64,000 nt of DNA from positions 387,381 through 451,380 of the forward strand of contig DEVL01000005.1 of the NCBI GenBank assembly GCA_002363385.1, read 5' to 3'. Both the position numbers and the translations under genes were made by a program. The notes beneath the pieces are model-generated. The model was not told the origin of the DNA. It searched no databases and worked only from the letters and a program-made list of their open reading frames with translations. Shown one piece after another: positions 7,727 through 15,576 of the stretch; the first letter of the stretch is position 1, and each line of letters starts with the position of its first letter. Source of the DNA: Stenotrophomonas maltophilia (GTDB lineage: Bacteria > Pseudomonadota > Gammaproteobacteria > Xanthomonadales > Xanthomonadaceae).

Positions 7727-9241
7727 ATGTCTGTCGATCGCATTGCAAACGCGCGTCTGCGTGACCGCGTTGTCTCCGCCGAAGCTGCCGCCGCCCTGAT
7801 CCAACCGGGTGAAACCGTCGCCATGAGCGGCTTTACCGGTTCAGGTTATCCCAAGGCGGTGCCGGTCGCGCTGGCGCAGCGAATCGAGGCGGTGCACGCC
7901 CAAGGCCTGCCCTTCCAGATCAGCCTGATGACGGGCGCCTCGACCGCGCCGGAGCTGGATGGCGCGCTGGCCAAGGCCGATGGCATCGCGATGCGCATGC
8001 CCTTCCAGAGTGACCCGGATGCGCGCAACCGCATCAACGAGGGCAAGCTGGATTACATCGACATCCACCTCAGCCATGTCGCCCAGCACGTGTGGTTCGG
8101 CTTCTACGGCGATATCGACACGGCGGTGATCGAGGTTTCGGCGATCCGCGAGGACGGCTCGCTGGTGCCCTCCACCTCGGTCGGCAACAACAAGACCTGG
8201 CTGGACCTGGCCAAGAAGGTGATCGTCGAGGTCAACGAATGGCAGCCGGCCGGCGTGGACGGCATGCACGACATCTACTACGGCACCGCGCTGCCGCCGC
8301 ACCGCAAGCCGATTCCGCTGGTGCACGCCAACGACCGCATCGGCGAGACCGCGCTGCGTTGCGACCCGGACAAGATCGTGGCGGTGGTACGCACCAACGG
8401 CCCGGACCGCAACAGCCCCTTCAGCCCGATCGACACCACCAGCGAGCAGATCGCGCAGTACCTGATCGAGTTCCTCAAGCACGAGGTGGCCAAAGGCCGC
8501 CTGCCGGCCAACCTGCTGCCGCTGCAGAGCGGCGTGGGCAACATCCCCAACGCGGTGCTGGCCGGGCTGGCCAAGAGCGGCTTCCGCGATCTGAGCGCGT
8601 TCACCGAGGTGATCCAGGACGGCATGCTCGATCTGCTGCGCGATGGCGTGCTGAGCTACGCCTCGTGCACCGGCTTCGCGCTGAGCCCGCAGGCGAATGA
8701 GACCTTCAAGGAACACATCGATTTCTACCGCGAGCGCATCATCATGCGCACGCAGGAAATCTCGAACCATCCGGAGCTGGTGCGCCGCCTGGGCTGCATC
8801 GGCATGAACGGGATGATCGAGGCTGACCTGTACGGCAACGTCAACTCGACCCACGTGATGGGCAGCCGGATCATGAACGGCATCGGCGGCTCGGGCGACT
8901 TCGCGCGCAACGGTTTCCTGTCCGCGTTCCTGAGTCCTTCAACGGCGAAGAACGGCAGCATCTCAGCGATCGTGCCGATGGTCAGCCACGTGGATCACAC
9001 CGAACACGATGTATCGGTGATCGTCACCGAACAGGGCCTGGCCGATCTGCGCGGCCTGACCCCCCGTAAGCGGGCGCGGGTGGTGATCGACAACTGCGCG
9101 CATCCGGATTTCCGCGACCAGTTGAACGACTACTTCGACCGCGCCAGCCGCGAGAGCTATGGCAAGCACACCCCGCATCTGCTGCCCGAAGCGCTGTCGT
9201 GGCACCAGCGCTGGCTGGATACCGGGACGATGAAGGCGTAA
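7727..9241 (+). CDS. Acetyl-CoA hydrolase/transferase family, probable succinyl-CoA:acetate CoA-transferase
   Basis: The product (504 residues from the ATG at 7727) belongs to the class I CoA transferases of the AarC/YgfH/Cat1 type. It should move CoA between succinyl-CoA and acetate or propionate through a glutamyl-CoA intermediate. The catalytic glutamate sits in FTEVIQDG at residue 294, the same number as in Acetobacter AarC. The GVGNIPNAVL oxyanion-region motif precedes it and the glycine-rich GIGGSGDFARNG follows near residue 390. The frame is open up to 7643, but the upstream 28 codons have no family similarity. It is monocistronic and convergent with the HglS gene, separated by a GTAG palindrome. 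Confidence 0.9.
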   Translation: MSVDRIANARLRDRVVSAEAAAALIQPGETVAMSGFTGSGYPKAVPVALAQRIEAVHAQGLPFQISLMTGASTAPELDGALAKADGIAMRMPFQSDPDARNRINEGKLDYIDIHLSHVAQHVWFGFYGDIDTAVIEVSAIREDGSLVPSTSVGNNKTWLDLAKKVIVEVNEWQPAGVDGMHDIYYGTALPPHRKPIPLVHANDRIGETALRCDPDKIVAVVRTNGPDRNSPFSPIDTTSEQIAQYLIEFLKHEVAKGRLPANLLPLQSGVGNIPNAVLAGLAKSGFRDLSAFTEVIQDGMLDLLRDGVLSYASCTGFALSPQANETFKEHIDFYRERIIMRTQEISNHPELVRRLGCIGMNGMIEADLYGNVNSTHVMGSRIMNGIGGSGDFARNGFLSAFLSPSTAKNGSISAIVPMVSHVDHTEHDVSVIVTEQGLADLRGLTPRKRARVVIDNCAHPDFRDQLNDYFDRASRESYGKHTPHLLPEALSWHQRWLDTGTMKA

Positions 9242-9251
9242 TCGTCCGAGG

Positions 9252-9275
9252 GTAGTGTCGGCCGCTGGCCGGCAC
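9252..9275 (+). repeat. GTAG-type REP palindrome
   Basis: The tetranucleotide GTAG at 9252-9255 is followed by a hairpin, CGGCC-gct-GGCCG with flanking GTG/CAC pairing. This is the layout of the GTAG repeats known from Stenotrophomonas maltophilia. It sits between two convergent genes and could also act as a weak terminator. Confidence 0.75.
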
Positions 9276-9281
9276 CTTCCG

Positions 9282-10649
9282 TCAGGCGTTACGCAGGCTC
9301 GCCAGCGACTCGGCCTGCAACCGCGCGTAGATCGCGAACTCGTCCTCCACCTTGATGCCCAACGCCTGCTCGAAGGCATCGCGGTTGGCATGTGCGGCGT
9401 AGGCGCGCTGTTCGTCGCCGCCGAGGTTGGACTGGAAGATGCCCGCGGCGCTGACCGGCAGGAAATCCTCGTAGACGATCGGGTCGGCGCTGGCCAGGCC
9501 GGCGGCGATCAGCGCTTCGGCGGGCAGGTCGCCGACCGCGGCCGGGTTCGCGCGACCGGCATCGGTCAGTGCATAGCGGTAATAGCCAAGGCCCTCGCGA
9601 CGCAGGGTGTCGTGGTCATCCGGGAAAGCAGTGAAGGCCTCGGCCAGACGCGTCGGATAGTCCTGGCCGGTGCTGCCGGCACCACCACTGTCGCGCGCCT
9701 GCGCCAGCAGCTGGTCATACAGCGCGCGGCCCTTGGGCGTCAGGGCGAGGCCACGCTGTTCGATCTCGCCAAAGCGCGCGGTGTGTGTGCCGGCATCGCC
9801 AGCGTCCCCGGAGGGGAAGTGCACGGTCTCTTCCAGCGCCTTGAAGCTGGTCTGGCGCAGCAGGATCGGGCAGCGGCGTGGTGGCGGGCCTTCGATCACG
9901 GCCTTGGCGTCGATGCCGCGGGCGAGCATGGCGTCCTGCGCAGCGTCGATGTCCAGCGTGCGCGGGGTCAGGTGATTGATGTGCGGGCCGCGGAAGCTGA
10001 CCACATCGGCAATCAGCCGGTGCGCATCATGCAGCGCGTGGTAGGTGGCCAGCGAGACCGTGGCATCGCCGTGCCAGCGGAAGGTTTCCAGCGCTTCGAT
10101 GACGAAGCGGCGCGCGTCGGCTTCGTCGAGGCCGCCGTCGCGTTCGGCCTGTGCGATCAGGGCCAGCGCGGTGTCGGTGAAGATCCGTCGCTCGGCAAGA
10201 ATGGCGGCGGACTGCTCACGCAGCGCGGCGTTCTCGATCAGTTCCAGCCGCAGCAGCGAGGTGAACACCCGGAACGGATTGCGCGACAGCGCCTGCGCCG
10301 TACGCGGGCGGAAGGCGGTGGAATGCACCGGCACACCGGCCACCGAGAGGTCGTAATAGCCGATCGGGTACATGCCCATGAGCGCGAACAAGCGGCCCAG
10401 CGTGGCCAGTTCTTCCGCCGTGCCGACCCGGATCGCGCCATGGCGCTCCTGATCCAGACGGGCGCGTTCATCGGTGCGATCCAACTGCTCGGCCAGCGCT
10501 GGAGTGGCGGTCAGCACGGCGTCGTTGATCTCGGCCACCAGGTCGACCAGCGTGCCGTACAGCGGCACCTCGGTGCGGTACATGGTGGACATCGCCTGGG
10601 CGAACAGGCTGCGGATATCGTCGGGTGAAACGAAACGGTCGGTGCTCAT
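9282..10649 (-). CDS. hglS: 2-oxoadipate dioxygenase/decarboxylase, HglS/YdcJ (DUF1338) family
   Basis: HglS converts 2-oxoadipate to D-2-hydroxyglutarate with release of CO2, the step that ends the D-lysine branch of lysine breakdown; it is an iron(II) enzyme with a vicinal-oxygen-chelate-like fold. The 455-residue product fits the family length. Metal ligands known from Pseudomonas putida HglS (His70, His226, Glu294) are all present: His70 in ERHGAIR, His226 in GPHINHLTPR and a glutamate at 295 in FGEIEQRG. No other lysine-catabolic gene is adjacent. The start at 10649 gives the conserved MSTDRFVSPDDIR opening. Confidence 0.9.
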   Translation of the reverse strand: MSTDRFVSPDDIRSLFAQAMSTMYRTEVPLYGTLVDLVAEINDAVLTATPALAEQLDRTDERARLDQERHGAIRVGTAEELATLGRLFALMGMYPIGYYDLSVAGVPVHSTAFRPRTAQALSRNPFRVFTSLLRLELIENAALREQSAAILAERRIFTDTALALIAQAERDGGLDEADARRFVIEALETFRWHGDATVSLATYHALHDAHRLIADVVSFRGPHINHLTPRTLDIDAAQDAMLARGIDAKAVIEGPPPRRCPILLRQTSFKALEETVHFPSGDAGDAGTHTARFGEIEQRGLALTPKGRALYDQLLAQARDSGGAGSTGQDYPTRLAEAFTAFPDDHDTLRREGLGYYRYALTDAGRANPAAVGDLPAEALIAAGLASADPIVYEDFLPVSAAGIFQSNLGGDEQRAYAAHANRDAFEQALGIKVEDEFAIYARLQAESLASLRNA

Positions 10650-10748
10650 GACGTACTCGGCAACGGATCACGGGGGAAGGTGCAGCAAGCGCTGCATTGT
10701 CGCCGAGGGCGGAGGTTACCGCGATCTGCACAGCAACAAAGAAGTCCC

Positions 10749-11294
10749 TCAGCGCGCGGGTGGCGTGGGACTGCTCGCCGCACGCTGGCGCTGCTCGCGG
10801 TTGCCGAGCTGGCGCTGCAGCGTCGCGTCGAGCGTCACCGGGCGGTCCCAGTGGTCATGGCTGGCGACGATGGCGTGGCGCAGGGCGCGCCAGTGCAGGT
10901 TGGTCGGCGTGACCGGCAGCTCGCCCACCACCGCCTCCCAGCGCTTGGCCTCGCCCTCTTCCGGCACCGCGCGCGACCACACCTGCACGCTCTCGCGGCA
11001 GGAACGTTCGATCACGTGCGCCCAGAAACAGGCGAAGTAGATGTCGCCGGCCTGCCAGCCGTGGGTGTGCATCAGCGCGGCGATGTAGCCGCGCGAGACG
11101 CCGGCATAGCGCGAGACTTCATCCAGAAAGCTGTCCGGATAGCGCTCGGCGTAGTGGTTGATGTCCTGCAGCTGGGTGTCCACCCAGGCATCGCCGGTGT
11201 CCACCACGTAGGCGGCGGACTTCTCCGGGGTCTGCTCGGCCACGGCTGCCCAGGGCAGCATCAGCAGCAGCGCGAGCAGGCCTGCGCGCATCAT
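10749..11294 (-). CDS. Exported protein of unknown function
   Basis: From the ATG at 11294 the product is 181 residues with a signal peptide (RAGLLALLLMLPWAAVAEQ) and a soluble domain rich in tryptophan and tyrosine. Notable segments are TGDAWVDTQLQDINHYAERYP, GVSRGYIAALMHTHGWQAGDIYFACFWAHV (a possible paired Cys with a later ERSCRE) and a C-terminal SHDHWDRPVTLDATLQRQLG. I do not recognise the family. The start codon overlaps the stop of the HAD hydrolase gene in an ATGATGA arrangement, so it is translationally coupled to that gene. The frame continues upstream to 11342, but that start would lack a signal peptide at its N-terminus. Confidence 0.7.
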   Translation of the reverse strand: MMRAGLLALLLMLPWAAVAEQTPEKSAAYVVDTGDAWVDTQLQDINHYAERYPDSFLDEVSRYAGVSRGYIAALMHTHGWQAGDIYFACFWAHVIERSCRESVQVWSRAVPEEGEAKRWEAVVGELPVTPTNLHWRALRHAIVASHDHWDRPVTLDATLQRQLGNREQRQRAASSPTPPAR

Positions 11295-12043
11295 CCGGCC
11301 TGTGCGGCCTTGGCTTCGATGGTCCGCAGCGCCTGCGGCCAATCAAAGGCGGTCGGGGCATCGACCATGCGCGGCTCGTCATCGGCCACGCCGTGCTGGG
11401 TCTCGTGCGCCCAGGTCACCGCGTACGGGGTGTGGATACCCCAGCCGCCCAGGGTGATCACCGGTTCGATGTCCGAGCGCAGCGAATTGCCGACCATCAC
11501 GAACCGCTTGATCGGCAGATCGAACTCCTCCAGCACGCGGGCGTAGGTTTCCGGGTCTTTCTCGGAGACGATTTCGATCCGCGGGAACAGGTCGCGCAGG
11601 TTGGCCACCTTGATCTTGGCCTCCTGATGGAACAGGTCGCCCTTGGTGATCAGCACGACCGGGTAGTCGCGGGCGATCTCGGTGACCGACTCACGCACGC
11701 CGTCGATCAGCTCGACCGGGTGGCGCAGGGTGTCGTGGCCGATATCGAGCATCTGCTGCAGATCGCGGGCGCTGATGGTCTGGTTGGTGATCTCGATGGC
11801 GGCTTCCACCATCGACAGGGTCATGCCCTTCACACCGTAGCCGAACACGCCAAGATTGCGCTGCTGCACTTCCAGCAGGTGGCGCGCGGTCTGCGTGTCA
11901 TGCACGTCGATGTAGCGCGACAGGATGTCCAGGTAATCCTGCTCGGCCTTGCGGTAGAAATCCTCGCTCTTCCACAGCGTGTCATCACCGTCAAAACCAA
12001 CCAGGCCGATAGCGCCTTGCGGCGTGGGCAGGGAAGTCATCAT
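11291..12043 (-). CDS. HAD family hydrolase
   Basis: A 250-residue haloacid-dehalogenase superfamily phosphatase. Motif I is GFDGDDTLW, with the nucleophile Asp18 and general acid Asp20. Motif II is VVLITKGD, and motif III/IV lies in FVMVGNSLRSDIEPVITLGGWGIHTPY, with the second aspartates in SD. A helical cap domain fills residues about 25-110. The substrate is unknown; the family covers phosphoglycolate-like and nucleotide phosphatases. The start was moved from 12094 to the ATG at 12043 because the upstream residues are not conserved in such proteins. Its 3' end overlaps the next gene by 4 bases. Confidence 0.85.
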   Translation of the reverse strand: MMTSLPTPQGAIGLVGFDGDDTLWKSEDFYRKAEQDYLDILSRYIDVHDTQTARHLLEVQQRNLGVFGYGVKGMTLSMVEAAIEITNQTISARDLQQMLDIGHDTLRHPVELIDGVRESVTEIARDYPVVLITKGDLFHQEAKIKVANLRDLFPRIEIVSEKDPETYARVLEEFDLPIKRFVMVGNSLRSDIEPVITLGGWGIHTPYAVTWAHETQHGVADDEPRMVDAPTAFDWPQALRTIEAKAAQAG

Positions 12044-12096
12044 CGGCCAAGGATACCAACAGCAGGCCAGCGGACCCACCCCGGCGGCGCGCAAAG

Positions 12097-12120
12097 AAAG
12101 GGCGGCCGAAGCCGCCCTTT
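12097..12120 (-). terminator. Intrinsic terminator for the EF-hand gene
   Basis: A 10-bp stem (AAAGGGCGGC with GCCGCCCTTT) closes a CGAA loop. On the minus strand it is followed by a T-rich TCTTTG, so it would end transcription of the EF-hand gene before the HAD gene. Confidence 0.75.
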
Positions 12121-12152
12121 CCCCCTCACTGCGCTACCGGTGTCCCCGGTCC

Positions 12153-12569
12153 TTACTTGCTCTGCTGGGCGCCATTGCCGGCCGGCTTGCCCTGCTGGGC
12201 GGCCACATACGCCTTGTACTCATCCGGCGAGAGCTCGCCGTCCTTGTTGGTGTCGGCCTGGTCGAACACCTGGGCAAGGCCCGCGTTCACCTGCGCCTCG
12301 GCCTTGCTGATGGTGCCGTTGCCGTCGGTATCAACGCTGGCCCACGTCTGGCCACCGCCACCACTGGCCTGCGCGGAGGCCTGCGCCGCCGCGTTGGCAG
12401 CCGTATCTGCTGCATCACCAGCCTGCGCTGCCGCCTGCTGTGCCTGGGCGGCCTGATTCTGCGCCTGCGCGGCACTCTGCTGTGCCGACTGGGCCATCGC
12501 CGGAATGGCCAGCACACTGCCTGCGGCGACGATCAGGGCGATCAGGGGCTTGCGGTTGCGAATAGTCAT
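12153..12569 (-). CDS. EF-hand calcium-binding exported protein
   Basis: The product (138 residues) has a signal peptide ending at AMAQ (residue 27), a low-complexity Ala/Gln-rich linker of about 45 residues, and two canonical EF-hand loops: residues 80-91 (DTDGNGTISKAE) and 106-117 (DTNKDGELSPDE). All calcium-coordinating positions are acidic or polar as expected. The start at 12569 is fixed by a strong AAGGAG 10 bases upstream and by the signal peptide; the open frame to 12674 is not used. The role is unknown; periplasmic calcium sensing or buffering is plausible. Confidence 0.88.
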   Translation of the reverse strand: MTIRNRKPLIALIVAAGSVLAIPAMAQSAQQSAAQAQNQAAQAQQAAAQAGDAADTAANAAAQASAQASGGGGQTWASVDTDGNGTISKAEAQVNAGLAQVFDQADTNKDGELSPDEYKAYVAAQQGKPAGNGAQQSK

Positions 12570-12681
12570 TGGGGTGGTCTCCTTGGTAGGTATTGCGCGG
12601 CCTGTTGTTTCCGCACGGCCCCACACTGCCACCCCGTTTGTGAATCGATATTGGGCCTCAACCGCCCTGCGCACGCCGTCT

Positions 12682-12720
12682 TAACCACCCCCACGAAAGC
12701 GTGCATTACCGCGGTGGTTA
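12682..12720. repeat. Nested inverted repeat upstream of the EF-hand gene
   Basis: TAACCACC at 12682-12689 pairs with GGTGGTTA at 12713-12720, and a smaller hairpin CACG-AAAG-CGTG lies inside at 12692-12703. It is 113 bases or more upstream of the EF-hand start, so it may be part of its promoter region or leader, or the end of the upstream transcript. No T-tract follows. Confidence 0.4.
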
Positions 12721-12788
12721 GCCGCAGGTGAGCGGTTGGTAATGCGCCCATTCATTGGCCCCGGATTTAACCGGATGCAAACGCAATC

Positions 12789-13166
12789 TCACGCGGTGTT
12801 GCTGTTTTTTTCGCCTGAGCGTGAACTGAACAAAAGCCACCCCAGTGCAACACCACCGATCGCACCGGCCACCTCGAGCACCACGCGCGAGCCCAGCTCG
12901 TTCGGATCGTGGATACCGGCCAGGAACAACCGCGCATACAGCGGCGACTCGAGCCGCATCATGCCCATATAGAAGAGATTCCACGCATCGATGCCGGCCG
13001 AGGCCACCACCGCGATCACGCAGGCCCAGCCGATCGCGTGCCCGTCGGTCCAGCCTGCCCAGCGACACAGGCGATGCCACAGCGCATACACCAGCAGCCC
13101 GACCAACAGCGCGATCAGTCCTGCCTCCAGTGTTCCCAGCAATCCAAAGTGCAGCGGCAGGTTCAT
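12789..13166 (-). CDS. Small integral membrane protein of unknown function
   Basis: A 125-residue protein with three or four hydrophobic segments, at about residues 12-30 (LEAGLIALLVGLLVYAL), 43-60 (AIGWACVIAVVASAGI) and 93-113 (VVLEVAGAIGGVALGWLLF). Between them lies SPLYARLFLAGIHDPNELGSR. I do not recognise a named family, although similar proteins seem to be conserved in xanthomonads. It is transcribed with the same polarity as the VanX gene, 43 bases downstream of that gene's stop at 13210 when read on the minus strand. Confidence 0.65.
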   Translation of the reverse strand: MNLPLHFGLLGTLEAGLIALLVGLLVYALWHRLCRWAGWTDGHAIGWACVIAVVASAGIDAWNLFYMGMMRLESPLYARLFLAGIHDPNELGSRVVLEVAGAIGGVALGWLLFSSRSGEKNSNTA

Positions 13167-13209
13167 CGTGGTCCGATCCGGCGGTCAGCGCACAGTGTAG
13201 CGGTGCGCC

Positions 13210-13947
13210 TCAGCGGACCGGCACATCGTAGGCGGTGGTCGGCGCCGGCTCGGGCTGCAGGGTGAAATGCCACCACTCCATCGGGTAGTTGGCAAAGCCA
13301 TGCCGTGCCATCGCTTGGCGCAGGTGCTGGCGGTGGCTGCGCTGGGCCGCGCTGATCGCCGGCGCATCGGTATGCGCGCGCGGGCCGAAGAAATCGAAGT
13401 CGGTGCCCATGTCCACGGGCGCGCAGGGGCCGTCGCGGCAATCGAGCAGGGTCAGATCGACCGTCGCAGCTCGGCTGTGGCCGGAGGTCTCGGCGATGTA
13501 GTCACCGAGCAGGGCCGGCTTGTCGATGTCCGGGTACTGCAGGGCCTTGCGCGACTGCTCCTTGGGATCCTGTGCCCAGGCAACGAAAGCTGTCACCGCG
13601 TGAGCCGGGCGGTAGCAATCGTAGATCCGCAGTGCGAACCCCTCGGCACGCAGGTCGGTCTCCACCTGCGCCAGCGCGGTGGCGGCCGGGGCAAGCAGAT
13701 AGCACTTGGGTGCGTCATAGCCGGGCACGCGCTGGCCGGTGAAGTTGTCCGGGCCGGCGTAGCGGATGTCCTGTTCGATCGCCGGGGCCAGTGTGCGGAT
13801 GTCGACCAGCCCGGCCTCGGCGACGTCGCGTGCGGGCGAGACCGTGACCGCCGGCGCCGCGGCGTGGGCACTGCCGACCAGCAGCGCCAGCAGCAGTGCG
13901 CTACGGGCAATCGCCGATGCGGGTGAAGTGCAGGTCCTGGTAGTCAT
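13210..13947 (-). CDS. ddpX: D-alanyl-D-alanine dipeptidase, VanX/DdpX type (peptidase M15D)
   Basis: VanX-type enzymes are zinc dipeptidases that split D-Ala-D-Ala; the E. coli member DdpX recovers D-alanine. All catalytic elements are visible in this 245-residue protein: Arg113 in DCYRP, zinc ligands His157 and Asp164 in SGHSRAATVDLTL, and Glu224 and His227 in MEWWHF. A signal peptide (ARSALLLALLVGSAHAAAP) makes it periplasmic, unlike the cytoplasmic VanX of resistance clusters. Its start lies inside the end of the serine hydrolase gene (47-base overlap), so translation is coupled. Context suggests degradation of peptidoglycan peptides, not vancomycin resistance. Confidence 0.92.
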   Translation of the reverse strand: MTTRTCTSPASAIARSALLLALLVGSAHAAAPAVTVSPARDVAEAGLVDIRTLAPAIEQDIRYAGPDNFTGQRVPGYDAPKCYLLAPAATALAQVETDLRAEGFALRIYDCYRPAHAVTAFVAWAQDPKEQSRKALQYPDIDKPALLGDYIAETSGHSRAATVDLTLLDCRDGPCAPVDMGTDFDFFGPRAHTDAPAISAAQRSHRQHLRQAMARHGFANYPMEWWHFTLQPEPAPTTAYDVPVR

Positions 13948-15496
13948 AACTGAAGTCGATCTCCGGATCGATCGGGGCCAAGGTCAGCACTGGCGTCGCG
14001 CCTGGCTGCAACTGCAACCAGGGCTCGGCATCGGCCCCGAGCGTATCCCACTGCACCAGCCAGCGCGCGCCGAGCTGCATGACCTGACCCCGCAGCAGGG
14101 GGGATTTGTCGACACTGAAACGCAGCGCACCCTGCTCCGGGCAGAGCAGCGCCTCGCCCAACCACGGATCGCGATAACGGCCGTGCGCGGTGGCGGTCAC
14201 ACGTAGCGACGCCGGTTGGCGCGCGCGGGTATCCGGCCGTACCTGTCCCGCATCGCGGCGCGCGGCGCGCTCGCGTTGCAGCAGGGTCAGATAGTGATCC
14301 ACGTCGGCACCGTCCGCCGGTGCGGTGTAATGCTTCAATGCTGCCTGCATCAGTGCGGTGCGGGCGTCTTCGGCGTCGCTGTTGATCAGGATCACCACGC
14401 CGATCTTGCGGTCCGGCAGCAGCGCCAGCGAGGAATACATGCCCGACAGCGTGCCGGTGTGGGCCACCTTCCACTGCCCATCCATGTCCGACAGTCGCCA
14501 GCCATAGCCGTAGGCAGACACATGCGCGTTATCCCAGCGGCGTTGGCGTTCGCCCAGCGGCAGCGGCATGTGCGCGGTCCAGAGCGCGCGCCGCTGCGCG
14601 GTACTCAGCCAGCCGGGCACGAGCGCCGGATCGAGCAGCACCTGCATCCAGCGGGTCATGTCGCGCAGGCTGCAGCGGATGCCGCCGGCGGCCATTGAGG
14701 TCAGATCGGCGCTGGTGTCACCATCGGCACCGCGCACCACGTTGCGGCCGTCTTGCCGCGTGTGCGGCTGGGCGACGTTGCCGACCGCTGCGACCGACCA
14801 CGCGCCGACCTGGCAGCGGTCCATGCCCAGTGGCACGAACACCTCCTCGCGCAGCAGTTGATCGTACGGCTTGCCCCCTGCCGCCGCGGCGACTTCACCG
14901 GCGACCACATACATCAGGTTGTCGTAGGCATAGCCGCTGCGGAAGCTGGTGACCGGTTTGAGATGGGCCAACCCGGCGATGATGTCCTGGCGGGTGAAGC
15001 GGTTCGGCTCAGGCCACAGCATCAGATCGCCCGCCCCCAAGCCCAGGCCGCTGTTGTGAATCAGCAGATCGCGGACCTGCATCTGCTGCGTCACCCACGG
15101 GTCATGCATGCGGAACTGCGGCAGGTGCTTGATGACCGGGTCGTCCCAGCGCAGTGCACCGCGGTCGACCAGGCGCGCCAGCAGTGCGGCGGTCATCGCC
15201 TTGCTGTTGGAGGCGATCTTGAAGAGGGTGTCCGGGTTGATGGCCTCACCCTTCCCAGCGCGGCGCTCGCCGCGGGTGCCGATGAAGACGGGGTTGCCAT
15301 CGTCGACGACGGCCATGGCGATGCCCGGCAGGTGTTCGTGGGCGACCGTCTGATCGAGCAGGCGATTGAGGGTGTCGGCGGGATCGGCATTGGCGGCTGT
15401 TGCGACGGGCAACGCCGCCAGACTGCATGACAGCGCCAGCAGCAGGCGACTGCACCTGGATGTTGAAGATGCAGATGGCATGGAGTCCCTCGTCAT
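13901..15496 (-). CDS. Serine hydrolase, class C beta-lactamase/CubicO family
   Basis: A 531-residue exported penicillin-binding-protein-like hydrolase. The catalytic triad motifs are Ser96-Asn-Ser-Lys99 (SxxK), Tyr191-Asp-Asn193 (YxN) and His346-Thr-Gly348 (HTG in place of KTG). The domain spans about residues 40-390 and is followed by a 130-residue C-terminal lipocalin-like region (WLGEALLCPEQGALRF onward), as in D-aminopeptidase- and DAP-type members. A signal peptide ends near residue 35. Family members include D-aminopeptidases and D-stereospecific hydrolases, which would fit the peptidoglycan-peptide context. It is located between the TonB receptor and the VanX dipeptidase on the same strand. 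Confidence 0.88.
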   Translation of the reverse strand: MTRDSMPSASSTSRCSRLLLALSCSLAALPVATAANADPADTLNRLLDQTVAHEHLPGIAMAVVDDGNPVFIGTRGERRAGKGEAINPDTLFKIASNSKAMTAALLARLVDRGALRWDDPVIKHLPQFRMHDPWVTQQMQVRDLLIHNSGLGLGAGDLMLWPEPNRFTRQDIIAGLAHLKPVTSFRSGYAYDNLMYVVAGEVAAAAGGKPYDQLLREEVFVPLGMDRCQVGAWSVAAVGNVAQPHTRQDGRNVVRGADGDTSADLTSMAAGGIRCSLRDMTRWMQVLLDPALVPGWLSTAQRRALWTAHMPLPLGERQRRWDNAHVSAYGYGWRLSDMDGQWKVAHTGTLSGMYSSLALLPDRKIGVVILINSDAEDARTALMQAALKHYTAPADGADVDHYLTLLQRERAARRDAGQVRPDTRARQPASLRVTATAHGRYRDPWLGEALLCPEQGALRFSVDKSPLLRGQVMQLGARWLVQWDTLGADAEPWLQLQPGATPVLTLAPIDPEIDFSYDYQDLHFTRIGDCP

Positions 15497-15531
15497 GACC
15501 TCAGGGCGTGCAACCGAAGCCGCCCGTGGAA

Positions 15532-15562
15532 GGCAGGTGCCGACGCACTGTCGGCACCTGCC
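15532..15562. terminator. Perfect hairpin after the TonB receptor gene
   Basis: GGCAGGTGCCGAC (15532-15544) pairs perfectly with GTCGGCACCTGCC (15550-15562) around the loop GCACT. It lies 14 bases beyond the TonB receptor stop on the minus strand and just before the serine hydrolase gene. No T-tract follows, so it may be a REP-like processing or attenuation hairpin, not a full terminator. Confidence 0.5.
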
Positions 15563-15576
15563 ACGTGTGGGCCGGA

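Noticed and set aside
13210..13947. Vancomycin resistance cluster because of the VanX-type dipeptidase
   Set aside because: No VanH or VanA-type ligase genes are nearby, and the enzyme has a signal peptide; the neighbours point to murein-peptide use.
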